Both the position numbers and the translations under genes were made by a program. Source: Allorhodopirellula heiligendammensis (GTDB lineage: Bacteria > Planctomycetota > Planctomycetia > Pirellulales > Pirellulaceae). Taken from it: a stretch of DNA of 64,000 nt. Location: positions 2,253,700 through 2,317,699 of the forward strand of contig NZ_SJPU01000001.1 in assembly GCF_007860105.1 (NCBI RefSeq), written 5' to 3'. Under the pieces are notes generated by a model. The model was not told the origin of the DNA, made no database searches, and saw only the letters and a program-made list of their open reading frames with translations. Each line of letters begins with the position of its first letter. Position 1 is the first letter of the stretch. Below, piece by piece: positions 43,440 to 53,144 of this stretch.

Positions 43440-45049
43440 ATTTCCCACTGCTGCTACGATTTCTGGGAACGATCTGCTTGCTCATTGGCGCGTCGATGAG
43501 TTTCAGCTTTCCCTTTGCGTTCCCCATGATGGCCGAGCGCACGCACCTGCCCCCGGCCACCGCCTTCGAACAGCGGGCAACCTACGGACTCCTCGCCAGC
43601 ATGGCGGTGTGCTTCAGTGTCGGGTTTCTGTTCCGCTTTCTCGGACGCAGCCACCGCCAGGGCAGCCACTTGTTTCGAAAAGAGGCGATGGCAATTGTCG
43701 GTTTGTCGTGGGTTTGCGCCACGATCCTAGGCGCCCTGCCGTACTACTTCAGTGGCACCCAAACGGCCGCTGGGATGCCGATCACCTTCATCGAGTCCAT
43801 GTTCGAGTCCCAGTCAGGATTCAGCACCACGGGCGCGACCGTGCTGACGGACCTCGACACCCCCGGCTTGGTTCCCCACTGCATTTTGTTTTGGCGATCT
43901 TGGACGCACTTTCTTGGCGGACTGGGTATCGTCGTGCTGTTCGTCGCGATCCTGGGTCAAGGATCTGCGGGCAAGGCGATGATGCGGGCTGAGATGCCGG
44001 GGCCCACCAAAGACGGCAGCATGCCGCGCATGCAGCACACCGCACTGGTATTCGCAGCGATCTACCTCGGACTGAATATATTGCTGACGATCATCTATTT
44101 CTTTGAGGGCATGAGCGCCTTCGACGCTCTCTGCCACGCGTTTGGAACGATGGCGACCGGCGGATTCAGCACTTACAACCGTTCCCTCGGCGGATTCGAC
44201 AGCCCTCTGATCGAGTCAACCACAATCGGATTCATGGTGCTCGCAGGCACCAACTTCACGTTGCTGTACCTGAGTTTGATCGGCCGCCCTCGCCGGATGC
44301 TGCGCGACGCGGAGTTTCGCGCTTACATTGGCATCATCGCGATCGTCACCGCAGGCGTGGTGTTTTTTGGAATGCGCGCCCACGACGAAGGTTTCAGTAC
44401 GCTCACGTCCGCCTTTCGCAATGGACTTTTTCAAGTCGTTTCGGTGATGACCACAACTGGCTACGGAACGGCCGATTTCGATCATTGGAACAACTTCGGG
44501 CGCGGCATATTGCTATTGTTGATGTTCGTCGGTGGCTGTGCGGGCAGTACCGGCGGCGGACTGAAGGTCATTCGGATCGTTTTATTCTGCAAAATTCTGC
44601 GATTGGAGATGGAGCGCGCCCACCGCCCGCGAGTAATCCGGCCTTTGAGGATTAGTGGTCAAGCTGTCGACGACCCGACCCTTGCTCACAATATCCTTCT
44701 GTACTTTTGTTTAGTACTGGCGATCTTTGTGGTCTCGTGGCTGGCATTGGTCACGTTCGAGCCCAATTCGACCTGGGGCGTTGTCGAGAGCAGTGTGGCA
44801 AATCAATCCGAACAGGGCAAAGAGTTGCTCAAGGGGACGCTCGATGACAAACTGGTGGATTGTGCCAGTGCGGTCGCTGCGACGCTCAATAACATTGGGC
44901 CCGGATTGGGCGTGGTCGGCGCCACCCGGAATTACGCCGGGTTCAGCCAAGGGGCCAAACTGCTGTTCGTGTGGTTGATGGTACTTGGACGAGTTGAAAT
45001 TTTCAGTGTGCTATTGTTGTTCGTACCGTCGTTTTGGCGAAGGGCGTGA
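43424..45049 (+). CDS. trkH: Trk-type potassium uptake channel subunit TrkH
   Basis: Potassium-translocating membrane protein, 541 residues, of the TrkH/KtrB family. The four pore loops are readable: SGFSTTGATVL, ATGGFSTYN, TTTGYGTADF and GSTGGGLKVIR, each with the filter glycine. The start is a GTG at 43424, overlapping the receiver gene by 16 bases, as no ATG fits. An extended loop lies near 440-490 (SVANQSEQGKELLKGTLDD). No trkA/ktrA gating subunit gene is in the window, which is unusual since these are needed for regulated uptake. The NfeD protease gene begins 1 base after its stop. Confidence 0.94.
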   Translation: MASLLNFPLLLRFLGTICLLIGASMSFSFPFAFPMMAERTHLPPATAFEQRATYGLLASMAVCFSVGFLFRFLGRSHRQGSHLFRKEAMAIVGLSWVCATILGALPYYFSGTQTAAGMPITFIESMFESQSGFSTTGATVLTDLDTPGLVPHCILFWRSWTHFLGGLGIVVLFVAILGQGSAGKAMMRAEMPGPTKDGSMPRMQHTALVFAAIYLGLNILLTIIYFFEGMSAFDALCHAFGTMATGGFSTYNRSLGGFDSPLIESTTIGFMVLAGTNFTLLYLSLIGRPRRMLRDAEFRAYIGIIAIVTAGVVFFGMRAHDEGFSTLTSAFRNGLFQVVSVMTTTGYGTADFDHWNNFGRGILLLLMFVGGCAGSTGGGLKVIRIVLFCKILRLEMERAHRPRVIRPLRISGQAVDDPTLAHNILLYFCLVLAIFVVSWLALVTFEPNSTWGVVESSVANQSEQGKELLKGTLDDKLVDCASAVAATLNNIGPGLGVVGATRNYAGFSQGAKLLFVWLMVLGRVEIFSVLLLFVPSFWRRA

Positions 45050-45050
45050 G

Positions 45051-46559
45051 ATGTTAATTCAGAATTTCCGATGGATACCGATTCCCGTGACCATGGCCCT
45101 GTTGGTGTGCCTGATGTGGGGAGCGGCCCAAGCGGAAATTCCAATGCAGGCCGCCGATGAAGCGGCTCACGAGGCGAAACGCACCGCCGTGATCCTGCCG
45201 TTCCAAGAGGACATCAACCCACTCAGTGGCGAGTTGCTCAAACGGAAGTTCCGCGCGGCAGTGGATTCAGGCGTCGACGTCATCATCTTTGATCTCCACT
45301 CCCCGGGTGGATTCACATTGGTGACGTTCGAGCTGATGGACATGGTCCTCGATGCCAAGGACGTCGAGACCGTCGCCTACATTGGCAAAGATGCCATCAG
45401 CGGCGCGGCACTCCTCGCGCTGTCCATGGATACGATCTTGATGAAGCCCGGCGCGCGGATTGGAGATGCCGGCGAAATCGTGATGGGCCAAGATGGAGCG
45501 TATCGTTACACCGAAGCCAAGAGTCGCAGCGTTCTGGCCCAGAAGGCCCGCGACACTGCCGCGGCCACGGGCCGCTCCGTGGCACTCGCCGAAAAAATGA
45601 CAGACCAGGACATGGTCGTGTTTCGGGTGACCAACAAGAACACCGGAGAACAGAAATACTTCTCCGACAAAGAACTTGCCGCGATGAAGGACGCCGATGA
45701 CTGGGAGGTCGGCAAGCCTATTCGCGAAGCCGGTAAAGACATGTTCTTCATCGCCAACGGCCGCCGCGCCGTGGAACTGGGCATCGCGGACCAACTTGTC
45801 TCCGGCAAAGAGGATTTGGCGCGCGTGCTGAATGTGCAGGCGCCCATTCCGGAGGAACACCGCAGTTGGGTCGACACATTTGTCCTGATATTGAACATGA
45901 AGTTCTTCACGTTCTTGCTCCTGCTCGCAGGTCTGATCGCATTGGCGGTAGAACTCAGCGCCCCCGGTCTGGGTGTGGGTGGATTGCTCAGTCTCCTGTG
46001 CTTCGGCCTGTTTTTCTGGAGCCGCTTCCTAGGTGGCACATCAGGCTGGCTCGAAGTCCTGTTGTTTGTCGTCGGACTGCTCTGCATCGCCGCCGAGGTG
46101 TTCGTGATCCCGGGATTCGGGGTCGCGGGAATCCTGGGGCTCGCCTTGACGGTAGGATCGCTGGTGATGGCGTCGGGGCATCTATCGATATCCGACGGTC
46201 AAGTGAACTGGATGGCCCTTGGTGACGACCTGTTAACGGTGTTGGGGGCGTTCCTGGTATTCCTGATTTCCATCTTCATTATCACCAGCTACATGGGGAA
46301 AATCCCCATTCTGAGCCGGCTCACACTGCAGGCCGAAGTCGCCTCTGACGATGCGTACCTCGCTGAATCAGCGCCCGCTTGGCAACGCGTCGAACTCGGG
46401 CAGACCGGCACGACCGTCTCCCCTCTCAATCCGGGCGGCCGGATGCAGGTTGACGACATGCTCGTTGACGTGGTCAGCGAAGGCGACTACATCGACTCGG
46501 GCAGCCCGGTGAGAGTCATCGCCAAGCAAGGCACCCGCGTGGTCGTGCGAGTTCTGTAG
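45051..46559 (+). CDS. NfeD-type membrane-bound serine protease (ClpP-class)
   Basis: Membrane protein with a ClpP-like protease domain and a C-terminal NfeD OB fold. I start at the ATG at 45051, which opens a signal peptide (PIPVTMALLVCLMWGAAQAE); the frame is open upstream to 44985. DLHSPGG supplies the oxyanion loop. The candidate nucleophile serine is in DAISGAALLALSMD, and the dyad lysine may lie in SVLAQKARDTAAATG. Membrane helices follow (about 310-420), then the OB domain (LGQTGTTVSPLNPGGRMQVDD). Such proteases cleave membrane partners, often stomatins; no stomatin gene is seen. Last gene of the tight run beginning at 42063. Confidence 0.88.
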   Translation: MLIQNFRWIPIPVTMALLVCLMWGAAQAEIPMQAADEAAHEAKRTAVILPFQEDINPLSGELLKRKFRAAVDSGVDVIIFDLHSPGGFTLVTFELMDMVLDAKDVETVAYIGKDAISGAALLALSMDTILMKPGARIGDAGEIVMGQDGAYRYTEAKSRSVLAQKARDTAAATGRSVALAEKMTDQDMVVFRVTNKNTGEQKYFSDKELAAMKDADDWEVGKPIREAGKDMFFIANGRRAVELGIADQLVSGKEDLARVLNVQAPIPEEHRSWVDTFVLILNMKFFTFLLLLAGLIALAVELSAPGLGVGGLLSLLCFGLFFWSRFLGGTSGWLEVLLFVVGLLCIAAEVFVIPGFGVAGILGLALTVGSLVMASGHLSISDGQVNWMALGDDLLTVLGAFLVFLISIFIITSYMGKIPILSRLTLQAEVASDDAYLAESAPAWQRVELGQTGTTVSPLNPGGRMQVDDMLVDVVSEGDYIDSGSPVRVIAKQGTRVVVRVL

Positions 46560-46619
46560 CAACCGTGGATGGCTACGTGAAATGGATCCTCACGCAGCTG
46601 CCCTCACCGGACGTCCGAG

Positions 46620-48095
46620 TCATTTCGCCTTGGTGTTCTTCTTTTTTGGGATCGTATAATCGGCTGCCGCCAACGATGTCATTGGATCGCCGAGGGTATC
46701 CATTGCAGACTCCAACCGATTCATCAACATCTGAAGTTTAGCAGCATGGTCAGGCACAGCTGCGAGATCATGCATCTCGCGGGGATCATTCTCCAAGTCA
46801 AACAGCCGCGAGACATGAATGTTCGGGTAGTGAATCAATTTCCATCCATCGTGCGTGATCATTCGTTGCGTACCCAGGTAGGCCCCGTAGATATCCTCAT
46901 AGTGGGATGACTCCTCACCGCCCAACAACGGCAGCAGGCTCTTGAACTCAACACCGGCCGGTTCTAATTCACCGGCAAGTTCCAGCGAGGTGGGCATTAC
47001 ATCTTGCAAATAGATGGGCGTGTCAATCGTGGCCCCCGCCGCGACACCGGGGCCGACGACCAGGAACGGGACCCGCACACTGTGGTCATACATGTTCTGC
47101 TTGCCCACCAAGCCATGATGACCGACCGCAAGGCCATGATCGGCAGTGAAAAACAGATAGGTGTTGTCGGATTTCCCTGATTCTTTGAGCGCTGCGAGAA
47201 TGCGGCCAATCTGCTCATCCATATGCGTGATCAGAGCGAAATACTCTTGCCGATTGACCTTTACCGCGTATTCGGTTCGTGGGTAGGGCATCAGTTTCTC
47301 GTCACGCAATCCCTTGCCGCAGATGGCCTCGGCGTAGGGGTACTCCGGCAGCATGTTTTCGGGCGTCTGCACGCGATCAAGCGGGTAGCGATCAACGAAC
47401 TCTTTCGGCGATTGACGAGGATCGTGCGGTGCATTGAACGCGAGATAAATGAAGAACGGCGTGTCGTCCGCAGCGGCTTGTTCGATGTACTCGAGCCCAT
47501 CATCACCGACGACCTCACTCCAGTGCTTCCCACCCTGCCAAAAACCACCGTACTTCGGATCCCACGGTTTCCAACCAGCGGCATAGTCGGCTTCATCTTT
47601 GGGGCGATTGTAACCTGCGGGCGTTTGAGCAGGCATCCCGGCTCGCACATTCTTCACGACGTCAAAAACCGACTCTGGAGGCTGGGAAACGTGCCACTTG
47701 CCGGTCATATACGTCCGATACCCAGCCGCTTGCATACGCTGAGCCCAGAACTGATTCTGTTGAGCGTATTGCGCCAAATCGGTTGCCTGCGCGTTCCAAA
47801 TCTGACGCCCGGTGTTGAGCATCGTGCGGCTGGCCACACACACGGCGCCGCTCCAGGAACCCATGTTGTAGGCGTGGGTAAAGCGTGTCCCCTGCTTGGC
47901 AAGTTGATCTAGATGGGGTGTTTCAATGTCGAGCATGTCCGCGGCACCAATGGCTTCATAGCTCATGTCATCGGCGAACACGAAAACAATATTGGGCTGG
48001 TCCGCGTGAACGACCGACGCGACCACCAAAGTAGCGAAGATACTGAACGACGTAATGAATGATTGCATGGCGTGAGCAATGGCCTCGTGTGTCAT
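46620..48095 (-). CDS. Secreted sulfatase (type I, formylglycine)
   Basis: Arylsulfatase-family enzyme, 491 residues. Export signal SFITSFSIFATLVVASVVHA, with the cut near ADQ. Metal ligands in NIVFVFADDMS. Active-site motif CVASR in GAVCVASRTMLNTGR, the CxAxR variant whose cysteine can also be made into formylglycine. MTGKWHVS, FFTADHGLAVGHHG and KQNMYDHSVRVPF follow in order. The start at 48095 or the ATG at 48068 are both possible; neither has a strong ribosome-binding site. It differs clearly from the sulfatase at 9.9 kb. Convergent with the NfeD gene. Confidence 0.93.
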   Translation of the reverse strand: MTHEAIAHAMQSFITSFSIFATLVVASVVHADQPNIVFVFADDMSYEAIGAADMLDIETPHLDQLAKQGTRFTHAYNMGSWSGAVCVASRTMLNTGRQIWNAQATDLAQYAQQNQFWAQRMQAAGYRTYMTGKWHVSQPPESVFDVVKNVRAGMPAQTPAGYNRPKDEADYAAGWKPWDPKYGGFWQGGKHWSEVVGDDGLEYIEQAAADDTPFFIYLAFNAPHDPRQSPKEFVDRYPLDRVQTPENMLPEYPYAEAICGKGLRDEKLMPYPRTEYAVKVNRQEYFALITHMDEQIGRILAALKESGKSDNTYLFFTADHGLAVGHHGLVGKQNMYDHSVRVPFLVVGPGVAAGATIDTPIYLQDVMPTSLELAGELEPAGVEFKSLLPLLGGEESSHYEDIYGAYLGTQRMITHDGWKLIHYPNIHVSRLFDLENDPREMHDLAAVPDHAAKLQMLMNRLESAMDTLGDPMTSLAAADYTIPKKKNTKAK

Positions 48096-48366
48096 GAGGG
48101 GGCAGAGAGAGGATAGATCCTGACAAACCAGGACCCAGTTCCACCGAACAGCTTACGAGGCATCCCGTCACCCGAGATCCATTAAAACAGAGGTGGACCC
48201 CGACAATCTTAACCCAGGCCAATCGTGGTGTGCGCGACGACGCAAAAATATCCAGCGTGTTCAGGACCCACTTGTCGAAACATCATCGCTGCGATAGCGA
48301 CAGCAAATTGGCGTGAGGCCGTCGCGGCTGTACTCCCGCCGAGCGATTACCTCCCGTCGGCCCCGC

Positions 48367-49767
48367 TCACTGCTGCGGAGCATCAGGGCTTTTGGGTTTT
48401 AGCAATCCAGCCTTAACTGCTTTCTCAACTTCAGCCTGCAGATCAACGTACTCTGGCTCAGGTAGATCGGCACCAAAACGCACAATCTCCGCTCGCAAAA
48501 CAGCGTCGGGCGGCAACTGAATTTGGCCCTGCTCCTTCTTCTTCGTGGGATCGATTCGTCGCAGACGGGACACGACGTCCATGCCTTCGATCACGCGCCC
48601 GATCACCGACTGAGACTCAGAAATTCCCGGAATCGGCAAAAACAGGATGGCTATTTGTGAGCTCCCGGAATGCTCGATGAACTTGCCCTCACCGATCGGG
48701 AGCTTTGCCATCACGACCGAACCTCGCAGTCCCGGCCGGGACTCCTCATGGCCATGTTCATCAATCAGAAACTCTCCGGAGTTCCCCCGTCCATCATTGC
48801 TAGAGTCACCCGTCATCGCCAACAGGTTTTGCGAAACAGCCGAGAAATCCATGCCATCATAGAATCCCTCTTTGACGAGCTTGCGAAAGTGGGCTACCGC
48901 CGAGGGAGCCGCCTCGGGGAACAGCTCAATCAGTACGTCGCCTTGGGTTGTTTCGATGCGAATGTGCGGCAACGAATCAGCGTCGGTGCGTTCGATCGCT
49001 GCTTGCTCTACATCGTACTGTTCTTCCAAAATCTGTAACTGATACTTCAGTCTCCGGTCAGCTTCCTCCAAACCCTCGTCATTCAACACATCGTAAAGAT
49101 TTTTGGCCGCTTCAAACTCTCCCGAGACGACGGCAGACCGGGCTGCAGCCAAAAACAAAAACTGATAGTTCTGCCCCAAATCCAACATTCGAGCGGCTGC
49201 TTCGTAAGTCTCCGCATCGTAAATATCGTGCTCCAGGCGGTGCTGAACCATCGTGACGAGATATCGAGCAGCGTCGATGCTCGGCAAGAATCGGATCAGC
49301 TCCAGCGCGTTAGTGAACTGTTCCTGCATCAGTTGCCAGGTTCGAGTGCGTTGCTCACGAAAACGCACGGCAGCTTCGGGGGTTTGCTCCAAACCATTGC
49401 GATATCGCAGCTGATCGGTTCGTAACGCTAACATCGCCGCCGCCAGCGTCTTCCCGGTTTCCTGAAACCGATCGAGGGCGGTTTGAGCGTCCTCGCGAAC
49501 TTCCTCCGGCAACGCCTCCATCGCCTTCTGCAGTTCCTTGGGGTCGTCGCGGACGTCATCAGCGGGCGCTGGGCCCTCGCTGGTAGCGCGGTCAGAGGTC
49601 GTCGAATTGCTCGCGGTCGCCGAATTGTCTGCGGAAGCCGCTGCGGCGGCGTCTGATTCTGCCGCCGCCTCAGATTCCTGTGCCGATGCCCACCCGGCGG
49701 AGATCACGACAACCGCCAGGGCAACCATCGCGAGGGCCATGTGGCGCACTGACGCCAGCGACGTCAT
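48367..49767 (-). CDS. Secreted cyclophilin-like protein with lost catalytic residues
   Basis: Exported 466-residue protein with a C-terminal cyclophilin fold. I start at the ATG at 49767; the open frame continues to a TTG at 49836. Signal peptide MALAMVALAVVVISAGWASA, then an Ala/Ser/Asp-rich linker and a helical domain (about 80-260). The cyclophilin part (about 275-445) has HIRIETTQGDVLIELFPEAAP and GRVIEGMDVVSRL. The active-site block reads FSAVSQNLLAM where FHRIIPGFMCQ is expected, so the key arginine, phenylalanine and glutamine are gone. The fold is likely kept for binding rather than isomerisation. It lies downstream of a SurA-like parvulin gene on the same strand. Confidence 0.78.
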   Translation of the reverse strand: MTSLASVRHMALAMVALAVVVISAGWASAQESEAAAESDAAAAASADNSATASNSTTSDRATSEGPAPADDVRDDPKELQKAMEALPEEVREDAQTALDRFQETGKTLAAAMLALRTDQLRYRNGLEQTPEAAVRFREQRTRTWQLMQEQFTNALELIRFLPSIDAARYLVTMVQHRLEHDIYDAETYEAAARMLDLGQNYQFLFLAAARSAVVSGEFEAAKNLYDVLNDEGLEEADRRLKYQLQILEEQYDVEQAAIERTDADSLPHIRIETTQGDVLIELFPEAAPSAVAHFRKLVKEGFYDGMDFSAVSQNLLAMTGDSSNDGRGNSGEFLIDEHGHEESRPGLRGSVVMAKLPIGEGKFIEHSGSSQIAILFLPIPGISESQSVIGRVIEGMDVVSRLRRIDPTKKKEQGQIQLPPDAVLRAEIVRFGADLPEPEYVDLQAEVEKAVKAGLLKPKSPDAPQQ

Positions 49768-49963
49768 GATTCCATCGGAGGAGGTGCCGACATCGACGAC
49801 GGTCGGATCTTGGCGGGACGATGTAAACACTGGCAATTCGCGGTTCGAGGGACAGCTGTCGAGGCCAAAGTGGTCCTCATCGGGCTGATACGCACGTACC
49901 GGCGGAAGTGTTTTGATGGTTCGCGTTTGATAATCTCAGAGAGTCCGACGACCCGGCAGCGGA

Positions 49964-51790
49964 CTACTGCTGACGGGCCTCATCAGGTCGTGTGGCAACT
50001 CGCGGCTCGTCCTTGGTGGCTACGAAAAAGTTATCAATCTCAGCACCCTGTTTGAGCTCGTCAAACTTCAGCCCCATCGCGATGTTGATTTTCTTTTCCA
50101 GCAGATCACGCTCCAGTTCTCCGCGTACAGCTTCGATGTCATCGACGACAGGGCTGGTGAAGCCTTGGGACCGCATGATGATGTACTTGTCCCCCGTCGC
50201 GATGATGCCGCTGAGCTCACCGGGCTTCATCGCAAAAGCTTCCTTTTCAATCGATGCCTGCCCGCCAAACTTACGAATCGGTGGTACTTTGCCGAAGTTG
50301 CTCGCCGAGGTTGGCTCGATGCTGTATTGGCCGGCGAGCTGTCCAAAGAACTCGTCGGTGGGATTATCGCGTGCCAGTTCCCAAACCTTTTGAGCAGTGC
50401 GTTGGTCCGAGAGCACGACCGCGAGTACTTCCGCACGCGGCCCGAATGCGGAGGCAAAACCGTGTTGGATATCTTGCGAGCTCAAGCTCACGTTGTCTTC
50501 CACCAATGTCTTCAACGCTACGCTGGGCCATACGGAGTCTTCGATATATAGCTCCCGAGTGGTTTGGCCCTGGGATAGAACCGCTTCCATCCATGCTTCA
50601 ACGTCAGCGGTGCCATTGTCACGAACGTAACCGTAACTGACAGCAGCGCGTCCGATCTCCTCGTCGATCTGCTGTTTCGAAACCGTCTTCCCGGCTTTCT
50701 TGAGAGCCTGTGTCAGCAGTTTACGATTGATCTCTCCCTCGAGTACCGCTTCGCCATGGCGTTTGACACACTTTGCGGCGACCGATGCGATGGTCAGCTG
50801 CTGACCGTTGATGATTGCGGCGACACCGGGGTACTGTTTCTCGGCGACTGGATCCTTGAGCACCTTGACCACTTGCGCGTCTTTTTGCAACTTCGCAAAC
50901 AGTTCGGACGCCGCACCTTTCATTTTCTCATCGCGAATCCGATCGTTGATTTGTTCCTTGATGATCGGCAGGGCCTGCGGGCTCGGCTGGCTCGCGGGCA
51001 TCCGCCGGACCGACTGCATGAAAACCCATTGGTCGCCGATTTGAATCATTGGGGAGACGTCACCCTCAGCGAGCGAAAACGCCGCTTCTTCAAGACGCGA
51101 ATCACCCATGTAGCGACGAATCGGTGGGATCAGGCCGCCGACACTGGCGCTCGTTTCGTCTTCACTGTATTCTTTCGCCAGCTTTGTGAAGCTCTGCGGA
51201 TCAGCCTTGGCTTGCGAATAAACCTGATTCGCTTTGGCCTGGTCGCTGATCATGATCATCCGGCATTTGACCGCTTCGCCGTACTGGGCCACAAATGCTC
51301 GGTTGAATTCATCCTGGGTCACTTCGACCTGATCACTGACGAGGCTGCGTAGCGCCAGCATCGGCCAAATGATCTCATTGCTGTACTGTTCCGGCGTGAT
51401 GTCACGCTCCTCCCGCAAGAGTTGCAGGTAACTATCGACCGATAGGGCGAACTTTTTCGCGACCCGGACAATTTCAGCACGCACGTCTTCGTTGGTCACC
51501 ACGATCCCGCGGCGCTTGCATTCCTGCATGATCAAGTGCTGGTTGACAAGTGTGTCGAGCACGTCGACTCCGTACCGCTCCAACGTCGCGGTCGCCAAGG
51601 CGTCCCGACTGATCGGATCGGCGTTGACGACGGCGACCACAGACGACTCCGCAGCGTCAACCCGCACCTGGGAACTAGCACCCGCCACGGCAATCGCGAC
51701 AGCGATCATTCCAATGGATCGCCGAAAACGACGGCCGGGATGCGAGATCAGTTGCGAAGATCTTGTATAGAATTCGAGCAAGGTCGACAT
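49964..51790 (-). CDS. Periplasmic SurA-like chaperone with two parvulin units
   Basis: 608-residue exported protein made of two similar halves, each a SurA-type helical part plus a PpiC/parvulin domain. Half one (about 45-310) ends with FTKLAKEYSEDETSASVGG and PPIRRYMGDSRLEEAAF. Half two (about 325-590) has the matching FGQLAGQYSIEPTSASNFG and PPIRKFGGQASIEKEAF. This shows an internal duplication. The signal is a basic N-terminus (RRFRRSIG) then MIAVAIAVAGASSQ. It should fold or escort outer-envelope proteins. It lies between the secreted toroid gene upstream (148 bases) and the cyclophilin-like gene downstream (196 bases), all on the minus strand. Confidence 0.88.
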   Translation of the reverse strand: MSTLLEFYTRSSQLISHPGRRFRRSIGMIAVAIAVAGASSQVRVDAAESSVVAVVNADPISRDALATATLERYGVDVLDTLVNQHLIMQECKRRGIVVTNEDVRAEIVRVAKKFALSVDSYLQLLREERDITPEQYSNEIIWPMLALRSLVSDQVEVTQDEFNRAFVAQYGEAVKCRMIMISDQAKANQVYSQAKADPQSFTKLAKEYSEDETSASVGGLIPPIRRYMGDSRLEEAAFSLAEGDVSPMIQIGDQWVFMQSVRRMPASQPSPQALPIIKEQINDRIRDEKMKGAASELFAKLQKDAQVVKVLKDPVAEKQYPGVAAIINGQQLTIASVAAKCVKRHGEAVLEGEINRKLLTQALKKAGKTVSKQQIDEEIGRAAVSYGYVRDNGTADVEAWMEAVLSQGQTTRELYIEDSVWPSVALKTLVEDNVSLSSQDIQHGFASAFGPRAEVLAVVLSDQRTAQKVWELARDNPTDEFFGQLAGQYSIEPTSASNFGKVPPIRKFGGQASIEKEAFAMKPGELSGIIATGDKYIIMRSQGFTSPVVDDIEAVRGELERDLLEKKINIAMGLKFDELKQGAEIDNFFVATKDEPRVATRPDEARQQ

Positions 51791-51938
51791 GGGCGGACAC
51801 TCCTTTATCCGTGCGGTGCGGTGGATCGAGCCGCTTGCGATCCCAAGCAGTGGTCCATCGCTGGCCCACCTTGACGCAATCGCGGCTACATCGCGCGAAC
51901 TTTAGAGAAATCCGAATTTTTTCTCAAGTCGGATTTGG

Positions 51939-53144
51939 CTACTTCTTGGCATGGGCGAGGGCGAGCAAGCAATACGCCGTGACCAGCTGGCGGTCACCCT
52001 CCATCCACCGATCACTTTCGCGGTTCACCCACGAACCGTCTTCTTGCTGGGATGCCTCAAGCGTAGCGACGAGATCTTCACGCCAATCATGCACCGTGCC
52101 GCCTTCGACATCAACGACTTCGAGGCCAGCCACATCGAGCGCTTTGGCAAATGTGTGGTAGTAGTAATACAGACCCGACGGGCCCATTCCGGGGTTCGTA
52201 TCGAGCGCATAGTTTTTACGGATGAAATCCAACGCAGCTGCCACGCGTGGATCCTCGGGAGTCAAACCAGCATAGATCATGCTTTTCAGCCCCGCATACG
52301 TCATCGATCCGTAACTCCGCAGACCGCCCCCAGCCGCCTCCCCTGCTTGACTCTGACCACCAGCGGCAGGTGTGTAGTAAAACCCACCATCATTCACGTC
52401 ATCAGCATACTTCGTGTCGTTGACGTCCTCGACGCCTTGCGGGGCGGCGAGATTTTGCGTCCGGGCCACAAAACGCAGTGCCTTTTGAATGGCTTCGTCA
52501 TCGGCATCGTTGCCGAGTTCGTGCAATGCGTCGAGCATGAACGATGTGTTCGATAAATCGGGCCGCGAATGGCTGCCGTACCCAGCACCACCATACGCAG
52601 GGTCCGCCGGCGTGAGTCCCTCGCCTTCATCCCATTGAATGTCTTTGAGGAACGCCTCAGCACGCCTCAGAATACTATCGTACTTTTGCTGCGACTCGCG
52701 ATCAGCCTGGTCACCAGCCTCTTTCGCAGCCACAAGTGCCAGCACGGATGTCGACGTCTCATAGTTACGATGCTTCGAACCAACTTCATAAATTCCACCA
52801 TCGGGCTGGACCTTTGTCTCGACGAACTTCAGCGCGTCCCTCACAACGGGATCCGTCGTCACGGCGGAAGGCCGATGTTCAAGGATCGCGCGAACGCACA
52901 GGCCAGTCACGGCGGCACCCGTCGCCCCACTGAAGGCACCCGTATCGCTCTGACCGCGGGTTCGCAAAAATTCAATACCGCGATCGGCCATCCGGTCGAT
53001 CCGCGCGTCCAAGCTCGCCGAGTTTTGCGAATTCGCGGCGGCTGGCTCTGTTGGGGAATCGGCAAAGGCCATCGATGTGGTACCTGCCGTGGACATACAC
53101 AGGGCTAGCAAAAGAGGAGACGTCAAGGGAAATCGCATGTTCAT
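51939..53144 (-). CDS. Secreted alpha/alpha-toroid (squalene-cyclase-like repeat) protein
   Basis: Exported 401-residue protein that is nearly all prenyltransferase/squalene oxidase repeat. Signal peptide RFPLTSPLLLALCMSTAGTTSMAFA (about 4-28). Repeats include IEFLRTRGQSDTGAF, ALKFVETKVQPDGGIYE, ALRFVARTQNLAAP, ALDFIRKNYALDTNPGMG and LEASQQEDGSW. No DxDD acid motif, so probably not a terpene cyclase. This is a large unexplained planctomycete family; the lengths and repeat pattern fit. It may bind glycans or proteins in the periplasm. First gene of a series with two periplasmic isomerase-like proteins, so it may be their client or partner. It is related in fold to the anchored protein at 28.6-30.1 kb. 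Confidence 0.8.
   Translation of the reverse strand: MNMRFPLTSPLLLALCMSTAGTTSMAFADSPTEPAAANSQNSASLDARIDRMADRGIEFLRTRGQSDTGAFSGATGAAVTGLCVRAILEHRPSAVTTDPVVRDALKFVETKVQPDGGIYEVGSKHRNYETSTSVLALVAAKEAGDQADRESQQKYDSILRRAEAFLKDIQWDEGEGLTPADPAYGGAGYGSHSRPDLSNTSFMLDALHELGNDADDEAIQKALRFVARTQNLAAPQGVEDVNDTKYADDVNDGGFYYTPAAGGQSQAGEAAGGGLRSYGSMTYAGLKSMIYAGLTPEDPRVAAALDFIRKNYALDTNPGMGPSGLYYYYHTFAKALDVAGLEVVDVEGGTVHDWREDLVATLEASQQEDGSWVNRESDRWMEGDRQLVTAYCLLALAHAKK

Noticed and set aside
47223-47912. 229-codon frame antisense to the second sulfatase
   Set aside because: Shadow of a confident gene with no protein-like features.
50756-51352. 198-codon frame antisense to the SurA-like gene
   Set aside because: Shadow frame; the minus-strand gene has clear parvulin motifs here.
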